From Gemmatimonadota bacterium (GTDB lineage Bacteria; Gemmatimonadota; Gemmatimonadetes; Longimicrobiales; Longimicrobiaceae), in NCBI GenBank assembly GCA_019348265.1, contig JAHWJV010000238.1:1-6020 (forward strand): 6,020 nt of DNA. The letters run 5' to 3'. The translations under genes and the position numbers were made by a program. Positions 1 through 5,522 of this stretch are shown here, piece by piece (position 1 is the stretch's first letter; every line of letters starts with the position of its first letter). The notes below the pieces were generated by a model. It was given only the letters and a program-made list of their open reading frames with translations. It ran no database searches and was not told where the DNA came from.

Positions 1-75
1 GACCTCGAAGGAGCGGACGCGATCCTGAGGATCAACGCCGTGCGGAAGTGGACGCCCCTGACGATCACAGGGTGA
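1..75 (+). CDS. 3' end of an unidentified gene (partial)
   Basis: The window opens inside a plus-strand reading frame that runs for 24 codons and stops at TGA 73-75. The tail reads DLEGADAILR followed by INAVRKWTPLTITG. Of the 24 sense codons, 21 end in G or C, matching the real genes here and supporting coding. I do not recognise the family from so short a tail. It converges on the minus-strand cluster, whose last stop is at 138, leaving 62 bp between the two stops. The opposite strand is also open over this stretch but has no ribosome binding site. Confidence 0.45.
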   Translation, partial: DLEGADAILRINAVRKWTPLTITG

Positions 76-137
76 TCGGCAGGAGACGCGGCAGCTGAAG
101 CACGTCAACAGCCGAATGCCTGGGCCGCGAGCCCCCC

Positions 138-314
138 TTACACCGCCCGAGCAGGGGGCGGAGGAAGATGACCCCAGCTACTCCGCCGCCGGATCACGCG
201 TACAAACCGGCGCAACGCCCCCGAGGCCGCGATCTTTGCGAGCCCGATACCCATGAAAGGCCAGCGGAGCGTCTCGGCGTAGCCGCGTGCGTACCCGGCG
301 AGGTCCATCTCCAT
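138..314 (-). CDS. Small hypothetical protein downstream of H-NOX (58 aa)
   Basis: This is a short ORF from ATG (314-312) to TAA (140-138). It begins MEMDLAGYARGYAETLRWPF and continues with a glycine/alanine-rich stretch (MGIGLAKIAASG), an arginine-rich segment (residues 34-45, RRFVRVIRRRSS) and a proline-rich tail (PPPPARAV). It has the clearest ribosome binding site in the window, AAGGAGT four bases before the ATG. It starts 36 nt after the H-NOX stop, so it is probably co-transcribed with H-NOX and is the last gene of the cluster. Most codons in the first two thirds end in G or C. No domain is recognised. The hydrophobic then strongly basic layout could suit a membrane-surface or nucleic-acid-binding peptide, or a small partner of the H-NOX pathway, but that is speculation. 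A 6-bp GC inverted repeat overlaps its last codons. Confidence 0.5.
   Translation of the reverse strand: MEMDLAGYARGYAETLRWPFMGIGLAKIAASGALRRFVRVIRRRSSWGHLPPPPARAV
143..161 (-). other. GC inverted repeat at the end of the small ORF
   Basis: CCGCCC (143-148) and GGGCGG (156-161) are perfectly complementary around a 7-nt loop and can form a hairpin just before the stop of the 58-aa ORF. It may help end the minus-strand transcript, but no U-run follows, so a classical intrinsic terminator is not supported. Confidence 0.25.
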
Positions 315-318
315 TGCG

Positions 319-325
319 ACTCCTT
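319..325 (-). promoter_or_regulatory. Strong Shine-Dalgarno of the 58-aa ORF
   Basis: On the minus strand the sequence reads AAGGAGT, then CGCA, then ATG. This is a near-consensus ribosome binding site at good spacing. It is the main reason to accept the small ORF as translated and to place its start at 314 rather than at the second Met (308). Confidence 0.55.
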
Positions 326-350
326 CGCTTCAGCAGGCGTTGGGCCCAGG

Positions 351-893
351 TCAGGCAGCGACGCGGACTTCCATCCGGCATGCGTCGGCGCCCGTATGCA
401 TGCACTCCACCTCGTCGATCGTCACCGCCTCGCCGTAGTGCTTCGCGATCCCGCGGACGATGCCCTTCGCGACGGGGCACAGCTTGCGCTGGGAGAAGTA
501 CGTGAGGTCCACCAGGTCCGGGGCCACGCGCACGGCGGTGAGCTCGGCCGGCTTGGCACCCGGGTTCCGCGCCCGTACCACGCTGTGAATCGTTTGCTCG
601 GTGTTCTCCAGCAGGTCCAGCGTCTTCCACTCCGGCTGGACCAGCGTCCGGTAGAGTCCCAGCAGCGCCGGGGCGATGAACTGCCCGAAATCCTCGAGGA
701 TGGCCGGGATTTCGAGGCCGGTGGTACGCGACGCGGAGCTCACCAGGGCGAACACGTCCGAATCGGGATAATCCTGGATCGGCAGATAGAGCTTGTTGCC
801 TAGACCGGCGTCGGCGAGCGTCGCGGTCCACGCGCCGCTACCCAGCGTCGTGTCCACGTACTTCCGAAGCTCGGAGAAGATGATGCCGTGCAT
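351..893 (-). CDS. H-NOX (HNOB) heme nitric-oxide sensor protein
   Basis: This 180-residue stand-alone H-NOX domain is expected to be a cytoplasmic heme protein that binds NO and passes the signal to a kinase or cyclase partner. The family start MHGIIFSELRKYV is at residue 1, followed by a LPIQDYPDSDVFALV segment at about 37-51. The likely proximal heme ligand is H103 (in EQTIHSVV). The heme-propionate motif YxSxR is Y132-F-S134-Q-R136. The residue at the place of the oxygen-stabilising distal Tyr140 of Thermoanaerobacter H-NOX is V141, so NO selectivity over O2 is inferred. C139, C164 and C172 fall at the positions I recall as zinc ligands in Vibrio and Shewanella H-NOX. The frame is open upstream to 968, but the family consensus begins at MHG, so I chose the ATG at 893, although its ribosome site is weak. 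The full 180-190 residue length is typical. It lies 226 nt after the GGDEF regulator and 36 nt before a small ORF. Confidence 0.92.
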   Translation of the reverse strand: MHGIIFSELRKYVDTTLGSGAWTATLADAGLGNKLYLPIQDYPDSDVFALVSSASRTTGLEIPAILEDFGQFIAPALLGLYRTLVQPEWKTLDLLENTEQTIHSVVRARNPGAKPAELTAVRVAPDLVDLTYFSQRKLCPVAKGIVRGIAKHYGEAVTIDEVECMHTGADACRMEVRVAA

Positions 894-1001
894 GTGCCGC
901 TCGTTTGCTGTGGGTGGGGTGGCGCTGAGCCCGGGCCGGGTTCGGCCGATCGCGAGTCCCCACGCCACGGTACGGCGCGGAGCACGCGGTGACGACCCGG
1001 C

Positions 1002-1007
1002 ATCATA
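1002..1007 (-). promoter_or_regulatory. Possible -10 element ahead of the H-NOX gene
   Basis: In the 226-nt gap between the GGDEF gene and the H-NOX gene, the minus strand reads GTATATGATG. This contains TATGAT, a five-of-six match to a sigma-70 -10 box and the most AT-rich spot in the gap. It would give a leader of about 100 nt. I see no good -35 hexamer 16-18 bp upstream, nor an extended TGn. It suggests, weakly, that H-NOX can be transcribed separately from the kinase and regulator. Confidence 0.22.
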
Positions 1008-1119
1008 TACGACGGATGCGAGAGCGCGCTGGCGAGACGAGAGTCCCGCGCTTAGCTGAAGTGTCGGCGGGGCGCAGTGGAACTTGACTTCTGTGCACCG
1101 CGCCGCCGCGCTCGGAGGA

Positions 1120-2637
1120 TCAGGCGGCGGCGATCGCGAGTGCGCCGGCGCCCCACTGGATCAGCGGCACGTTGGCGACGATGCCCTTTCCCTTGGCGGA
1201 GTACAGCGCCGCGTCGGCGGTCGAGATCAGCTCCGACGCCACCTGGTCGACGATGTCCGGGCGCAGGAGGTGGAACTGCGGCCCCTCGGGTCCGTTGCGG
1301 ATCGTCGCGCAACCCACGCTGACCCCGAATGGAACGCGCACTCCTTCGACCACGACAGCCAGGTCCTGGGCCCGCTGCAGGATCCGCTCGGCTACGACCC
1401 TGGCGCCTTCCGGCGGCGTGTCCCACAGGACGGCCATGAACTCGTCGCCCCCGTATCGGGCGACGATGTCGGTTTCACGTACGCAATCCTGCAGCAGCTC
1501 GCCGACCGCCCTGAGCGCCGTGTCTCCGGCGATGTGCCCGTGCGTGTCGTTCACCTGCTTGAATTTGTCGACGTCCATCATCAACACGGACAGGGGCGAG
1601 CCGGACCGATGGCTGCGCTTCAGCTGCTGGTGAAACTGCTGCATCCCGTGCCCGCGGAGGAACACGCCCGTCGTCGGATCCTTGGTCGCGAGATCGTAGA
1701 GGATCTCGTTCTGGCCGTAGAGCAGGGCACTCTGGATGGCCGCGGCCGCCTGGCAGGCGAAGATCTCGAGCAGGTCGCGATCGCGTTCGTAGCCCGGGCG
1801 GCGATCGATGAAGATCGCCCCGAGGACCTCCTCACCCAGCCGAAGCGGCAGAACGCTCACGCCACCCGTAAAGCTGATTCCCTTTGCCTCCACCGCTTCG
1901 CGAACCAGCGTGCGCTCCGGCTCCGGAAGCGAGTCGGTGCGGATGCCGGAGCGGAAGCGCCCGGTGCCGACGCGGATCTCCAGCGCGCTCCGTACCGCGC
2001 TGTCCTCCAGCAGGGCGACGAATCCTTCGAGGTCGCCTACCTCGTTCTCGCTGGCCGCTCGCCCGATCTCTTCGGATGAGTAGGTCGCGAGGAATGAGTT
2101 CTCGGCGCCGACCAGCCCCTCCACCTGCCAGAGCAGACCGTGAAGAAGCTCATCCAGCGGCTGGAGCCGGTGAAGGTCCGGGGTGACGTCGAGGATGTAC
2201 TGCAGTCCCACCCGGTGCTTCTCCGCCGCGATCGCGCTGCGGTACGCCTTCAGAGCCGAGTCGACCCAGAGCAGCAGGCGCTCCGCGCCCTCTCCCTTGT
2301 CGTGGTAGCCCTGGATGTCGAGCTGCTGCATCATCACGCGCGCCGGCTTCTCGCCCGCGTACCCGGTGACCAGGATGATCTGCACGAGACTGTCCGCCTC
2401 ACGGATCAGGCGGACGACCTCCTCACCCGTCATCTCGGGCATGAAGTAGTCGCACAGGATCAGGTGCGGGTGTTCCTTCTTGGCCATGGCGATCCCGGTC
2501 GGGCCGTCCTCGGCGGTAAGCACCCGGTGACCTTCTCCCTCCAGGAGCTGCTTGGAGGATTCCAGGATGTCGGTGCTGTCGTCGATCACCAGGATCGTGT
2601 GTCCCGTGCGAACGGCAGCCTGGTATTTACGCGCCAT
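1120..2637 (-). CDS. Response regulator REC-GAF-GGDEF (diguanylate cyclase)
   Basis: This 505-residue cytoplasmic regulator is expected to convert two GTP to cyclic-di-GMP when its receiver is phosphorylated. The receiver domain (about 13-133) has acidic residues D19/D20, phospho-acceptor D63 (LCDYFMPEMTG), T91 and K114. A GAF-like domain follows at about 155-305 (PLRLGEEVLGAIFIDRR near its end). The GGDEF domain (about 312-488) has metal/substrate residues in D355-V-D357-KFKQVND, the signature RYGGDEF with GGDEF at 396-400, and an RxxD inhibitory site (R387-E-T-D390) exactly five residues before the signature. It therefore looks catalytically competent and open to product inhibition. No DNA-binding or EAL domain is present. 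The ATG at 2637 overlaps the end of the kinase gene by 11 nt, a sign of translational coupling, so this kinase is its obvious phosphodonor. The nearby H-NOX gene suggests NO as the upstream cue. Confidence 0.93.
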   Translation of the reverse strand: MARKYQAAVRTGHTILVIDDSTDILESSKQLLEGEGHRVLTAEDGPTGIAMAKKEHPHLILCDYFMPEMTGEEVVRLIREADSLVQIILVTGYAGEKPARVMMQQLDIQGYHDKGEGAERLLLWVDSALKAYRSAIAAEKHRVGLQYILDVTPDLHRLQPLDELLHGLLWQVEGLVGAENSFLATYSSEEIGRAASENEVGDLEGFVALLEDSAVRSALEIRVGTGRFRSGIRTDSLPEPERTLVREAVEAKGISFTGGVSVLPLRLGEEVLGAIFIDRRPGYERDRDLLEIFACQAAAAIQSALLYGQNEILYDLATKDPTTGVFLRGHGMQQFHQQLKRSHRSGSPLSVLMMDVDKFKQVNDTHGHIAGDTALRAVGELLQDCVRETDIVARYGGDEFMAVLWDTPPEGARVVAERILQRAQDLAVVVEGVRVPFGVSVGCATIRNGPEGPQFHLLRPDIVDQVASELISTADAALYSAKGKGIVANVPLIQWGAGALAIAAA

Positions 2638-4081
2638 GGTCGGTCTCGCTCGGAGTCAGGGGAATGATGACGGTGAAGGTAGTGCCGCGGCCTACTTCGC
2701 TGTCGAGCACCACCTCGCCCTGGTAGTTCGTGGTGATGACGCTATGTACCATCGAGAGGCCCAGGCCGGTGCCCTTGCCGACGTCCTTGGTCGTGAAGAA
2801 CGGATCGAAGATCTTCCCACGCAGCTCTTCCGGGATGCCGCACCCCTTGTCTTCGACGCTCAGGCGGATCTGTTTGCCGTCCGCGCCCAACCGGACCCAC
2901 ACCTCGCCCGGCCGGTTCTCGTACGCGTCCACCGCGTTGGAGATGAGGTTCTGCACGACCATGCCGAACTTGTTCTGATCGCCCTTGAGACGGAGCCCGC
3001 GCTGCATCTCGGTGAAGACCGCTACGCGCCGGCGCTTCAGGTCGTGCTGCAGGAGCACGATGGTGGCGTCCACCTCGGTGGCCGGATCGAACACGGTGAC
3101 GTCGCCCTCACCCGCGCGGGTCTGGCTCTTGATGCTCTTCACGAAGAGCGCGACCTTGCTGGCGGCGCTTTCCGCGGTGGAGATCGCGTTCAGGATGTCG
3201 GCCGCGATCGCCCTGTGGTCGTCGGGCGTGATGTCCGGGTCCGCGGCCGACGCCTCATACTCGCTGATGAAGCCTCGCGCGGCGCGCAGCGCGTTGAGGA
3301 TGCCGCCGAGCGGGGAATTGATCTCGTGCGCGATGCCGGCGGTGATCCGCCCCAGCGCGGCCATCTTCTCCGACGTGACGAGCTGCTCCTGGCTCCTGCG
3401 GAGCGTGCCGTAGGCCCCCTCCAGCTCCGCGGCCTGCTGCCGGAGCGTGTCCGCGGTCGCCGCCTGCACGCGGTGGATCTCCGCGTTGTGGATCGCGATC
3501 GCGGCGTAGGCCGCCATCTTCTGCAGGACCACGATGCTCTCGGCGCCGAACACAGGCGATCCTTCGAGCCGCGCCACGAGGAATGCGCCCATCACCCGGC
3601 CGCTGTTCATGATCGGCACGACCACCGCCGGTCCCTGCGTCCCGCCGAGCCGGTAGCCGCGCGGGTCCCTGGACAGCGATTCCGAGAGGGTGGGCTCTCC
3701 GCTCACGATCACCGACCCCACGACGCTCCCCTCGCAGAGGAGCTTCTGGCCTTCTGTCGCCCGCAGGCTGCCGGAGCTGTTCTTCAGGATGAAGGCTTCC
3801 TCATCCTCTACCCGCAGCGCCACGGCGGCGGAGTGCCCGCCGACCAGCGACTCAGCGAGATACACGACGTAGGAGAGCACGTCCTCCATGTCGAGAAGGC
3901 CGGTGAGCACCTGGCCCACCTCCACGATCGCGCTCCATTCCGCGAGCTGCCCCTCCAGCAGCGCGATCCGCTCCTCCGCCGCGTCCAGCGAAGCCTGCAC
4001 GGGAGCGAGAATGTCTTTGGCGACCCGCTTGCGGGCCCCGCTCTTTTCGCTCTTCACCGGGTCGAGTAGCTTCGAGGTCAC
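2627..4081 (-). CDS. Soluble GAF-domain sensor histidine kinase
   Basis: From the GTG at 4081 this is a 484-residue kinase with no membrane segment. A GAF-type sensory domain spans about 44-204, followed by a heptad-like linker (about 199-239) and a HisKA dimerisation domain with phospho-accepting H252 in GIAHEINSPLGG. The ATPase domain shows the N box (NLISNAVDA, N378 and N382), the G1 box (D411-K-G-C-G), the F box (FDPFFTTK) and the G2 box (GKGTGLGLS, 435-443). The motifs resemble NtrB-like, HPK4-type kinases. It should phosphorylate D63 of the regulator whose gene overlaps its stop. A cytoplasmic kinase beside an H-NOX gene fits the known H-NOX/HnoK pairing, with H-NOX gating the kinase. 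The start is uncertain: the frame is open to a GTG at 4219 (530 aa). I prefer 4081 because GGGAG lies six bases upstream, because G/C at third positions falls from about 86% to about 65% in the 46 extra codons (ATA and TTA appear), and because 4219 leaves only 18 bp to the divergent gene. Confidence 0.9.
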   Translation of the reverse strand: MTSKLLDPVKSEKSGARKRVAKDILAPVQASLDAAEERIALLEGQLAEWSAIVEVGQVLTGLLDMEDVLSYVVYLAESLVGGHSAAVALRVEDEEAFILKNSSGSLRATEGQKLLCEGSVVGSVIVSGEPTLSESLSRDPRGYRLGGTQGPAVVVPIMNSGRVMGAFLVARLEGSPVFGAESIVVLQKMAAYAAIAIHNAEIHRVQAATADTLRQQAAELEGAYGTLRRSQEQLVTSEKMAALGRITAGIAHEINSPLGGILNALRAARGFISEYEASAADPDITPDDHRAIAADILNAISTAESAASKVALFVKSIKSQTRAGEGDVTVFDPATEVDATIVLLQHDLKRRRVAVFTEMQRGLRLKGDQNKFGMVVQNLISNAVDAYENRPGEVWVRLGADGKQIRLSVEDKGCGIPEELRGKIFDPFFTTKDVGKGTGLGLSMVHSVITTNYQGEVVLDSEVGRGTTFTVIIPLTPSETDHGA

Positions 4082-4087
4082 GCGGGG

Positions 4088-4092
4088 CTCCC
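4088..4092 (-). promoter_or_regulatory. Ribosome binding site supporting the kinase start at 4081
   Basis: On the minus strand GGGAG sits six bases before the GTG at 4081. The competing GTG at 4219 is preceded by GGAAG only three bases away, a poorer spacing. This site therefore favours the shorter kinase. Confidence 0.4.
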
Positions 4093-4159
4093 GTCGGAGT
4101 GGGTCTAAGATCCCGGAACGGGCGGGTTCTGCCGCCGAATTCCGAGACCGCGTCGGAGC

Positions 4160-4178
4160 AGCGCCCGGTTCGGGCGCT
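4160..4178. repeat. Perfect 8-bp inverted repeat between divergent genes
   Basis: AGCGCCCG, a 3-nt spacer (GTT on the plus strand), and CGGGCGCT form a perfect palindrome. A second, imperfect repeat (7 of 8 pairs, arms 4108-4115 and 4123-4130) lies about 50 bp away. If the kinase starts at 4081, both lie in the 156-bp divergent control region and could be operator sites or an RNA hairpin in the kinase leader. If it starts at 4219, they lie inside coding sequence. Confidence 0.4.
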
Positions 4179-4237
4179 CGCTTGGGGAATCGCAGAATGG
4201 TGACTTCGGGTATCGTCACGCTCTTCCGCTTTCTTGA

Positions 4238-5341
4238 ATGCGACTTTTTCGGACGGGTATTAAGTGGCCGAGGTCGACCGCGCGGAGACGGGGTTTCACG
4301 ACCGGCCTGCTGCTGTTATACGCTGCGGCGACAGGGTGCTCGCCGTTGTACGTGCTACGTGCCGGCTACGAGGAGGCGAAGCTGCTCAGCCGCCGCGAGT
4401 CGATCGCCGAGCTGGTGCGCGACAGCACCACTCCGCCCGAGACGCGCGAGAAGCTGCGCCTCGTCCTTCGCGCCCGAGCCTTCGCGCAGGACTCCCTCGA
4501 ACTCGATGCCGGAAAGAGCTACACGACGTTCGCGCAGCTCGATTCCGACACGCTGGCTCTCATCGTCTCCGCCGCGTACAAGGACCGCTTCGAGGCGTAT
4601 ACCTGGTGGTTCCCCATCGTGGGGCACGTCCCGTACAAGGGGTATTTCAGCGAGGAGTCCGCACGGGAAGCGGTCGCCAGCTTGGAAAGGAAAGGGCTGG
4701 ACACCTACCTGCGTCCGACGGCCGCATTCAGCACCCTCGGGTGGTTCAACGACCCGCTCGTCTCCGCGCTGCTCCGCTACGACTCCGTCTCGCTCGCGGC
4801 CACCGTGATACACGAGCTGCTCCACAACACGATTTATCTCTCCGGGCAGGCCATGTTCAATGAGAGCTTCGCCGAGTTCGTCGGCTCGCGCGGAGCGATC
4901 ATGCTCTTCTGCGGTGCCGGCGGCGCGGAAAGCTCCGAGTGCCAGCGTGCCCGGGCGCTGTGGGCGGACGAGCTCGTGTTCGGCCGCTATCTCAGCGGCC
5001 TGGTCGCGGAGCTGGAGGTGCTCTACGCGCGGCAGGACATCCCTACGGCCGAAAAGCTCCGCCTACGCGACGAGATCTTCACGCGCTCGCAGCGGAGCTT
5101 CACCGAGTCCGTTCGGCCGCAGCTGCGGGCGTCCACCTACGCCAGCTTCGCGCGTGAGCCCCTGAACAACGCGCTCCTCATCTCCCGACGCCTCTACTAT
5201 CACCGCCTGGATCTCTTCGACGCGCTCTTCGCGCGCACCGGCGGAGACCTACCGCGTACCATCCAGCTCGTGCTCGAGGCGACCCGCGCCGGCGGCGACC
5301 CGTACCAGGCCGTCGAGGAACTACTGCGAAGCTCGCCGTAG
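4238..5341 (+). CDS. Putative zinc aminopeptidase lipoprotein (COG4324 / DUF2265-like)
   Basis: This 367-residue protein is a predicted lipid-anchored metallopeptidase. The N-terminus has a basic stretch (residues 1-18), a hydrophobic core (LLLLYAAA) and a lipobox-like A-T-G-C with Cys34 as the likely lipidated residue. It then follows the conserved order I know from predicted aminopeptidase COG4324: Y44 near the mature start, R78/FA at 80-83, KSYTTFAQLD at 93-102, WWFPIVGHVPYKGYF at 123-137, STLGWFNDPL at 165-174, then the zinc motif H192-E193-L-L-H196. NESFAEFVG at 208-216 supplies a probable third zinc ligand (E209 or E213). The substrate is not known for this family. ATG 4238 is the only standard start before the signal peptide, but it lacks a clear Shine-Dalgarno. 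The gene is divergent from the kinase and 181 nt ahead of leuS. Nothing ties it to NO signalling. The family assignment is firm, the enzymatic activity inferred. Confidence 0.88.
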   Translation: MRLFRTGIKWPRSTARRRGFTTGLLLLYAAATGCSPLYVLRAGYEEAKLLSRRESIAELVRDSTTPPETREKLRLVLRARAFAQDSLELDAGKSYTTFAQLDSDTLALIVSAAYKDRFEAYTWWFPIVGHVPYKGYFSEESAREAVASLERKGLDTYLRPTAAFSTLGWFNDPLVSALLRYDSVSLAATVIHELLHNTIYLSGQAMFNESFAEFVGSRGAIMLFCGAGGAESSECQRARALWADELVFGRYLSGLVAELEVLYARQDIPTAEKLRLRDEIFTRSQRSFTESVRPQLRASTYASFAREPLNNALLISRRLYYHRLDLFDALFARTGGDLPRTIQLVLEATRAGGDPYQAVEELLRSSP

Positions 5342-5426
5342 CGGAGGGTGCGGCCGTTGCCAGGCCGGCCGTGACCAGCCGCCCTCACCCCGCAAAACGC
5401 ATCGGTAGCCGCACGCGGCTTCGGGG

Positions 5427-5454
5427 TTGTAATTCGCCTCCATTCCCCTACATT
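5427..5454 (+). promoter_or_regulatory. Candidate sigma-70-like promoter for leuS
   Basis: TTGTAA (5427-5432) and TACATT (5449-5454) are separated by 16 bp. Each matches four of six bases of the -35 and -10 consensus. They sit in the most AT-rich part of the 181-nt spacer between the aminopeptidase stop and leuS. Transcription would start near 5461, giving a leader of about 60 nt that contains the hairpin at 5464-5494. Confidence 0.35.
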
Positions 5455-5463
5455 TCAGAGTTC

Positions 5464-5494
5464 CGGGCCGCCGGCGATTCCCGCCAGCGGCCCG
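5464..5494 (+). other. Strong GC hairpin in the leuS leader
   Basis: CGGGCCGC (5464-5471) pairs perfectly with GCGGCCCG (5487-5494). Inside it GGCG (5473-5476) pairs with CGCC (5482-5485) around an ATTCC loop, with a single C/A mismatch. The result is a nearly continuous 12-bp stem. It is followed by TCTCGTAC rather than a U-run, so it is not a standard intrinsic terminator. It may be a leader structure of leuS or an end-of-transcript structure for the upstream gene. Confidence 0.5.
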
Positions 5495-5522
5495 TCTCGT
5501 ACGGCCATAGCCGCCGGTGTGG

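Noticed and set aside
168..803. Long plus-strand and alternative minus-strand frames over the H-NOX gene.
   Set aside because: The H-NOX frame carries all family motifs in order, and the overlapping frames have compositions typical of GC-rich shadow frames.
894..968. A 25-residue N-terminal extension of H-NOX from an ATG at 968.
   Set aside because: H-NOX proteins begin at the M-x-G-I-I motif found at 893. The extension is low in recognisable structure and lies in the presumed leader.
1084..2079. A 331-codon open frame on the plus strand, antisense to the GGDEF regulator.
   Set aside because: It is fully explained as a shadow of the REC-GAF-GGDEF gene; no recognisable domain and no ribosome site.
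2552..4069. A 505-codon open frame on the plus strand, antisense to the kinase gene.
   Set aside because: It mirrors the codon periodicity of the kinase on the opposite strand, as is common in GC-rich DNA. Its product is low-complexity with many His, Arg and Asp residues and shows no domain, while the minus strand has a complete histidine kinase.
4234..4263. TTGAAT and TATTAA with an 18-bp spacer on the plus strand, resembling a sigma-70 promoter.
   Set aside because: Transcription would begin near 4270, after the only standard start codon of the aminopeptidase (4238) and inside its signal peptide, so it cannot drive the full gene.
5351..5372. CGGCCG inverted repeat soon after the aminopeptidase stop as a terminator.
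   Set aside because: The 6-bp self-complementary arms have no following U-run and are common in DNA of this base composition.
5342..5522. Possible T-box leader ahead of leuS (AGGGTG near 5344).
   Set aside because: The bases after AGGGTG do not fit the T-box consensus. The spacer is too short, and the motif lies far from an antiterminator/terminator arrangement.
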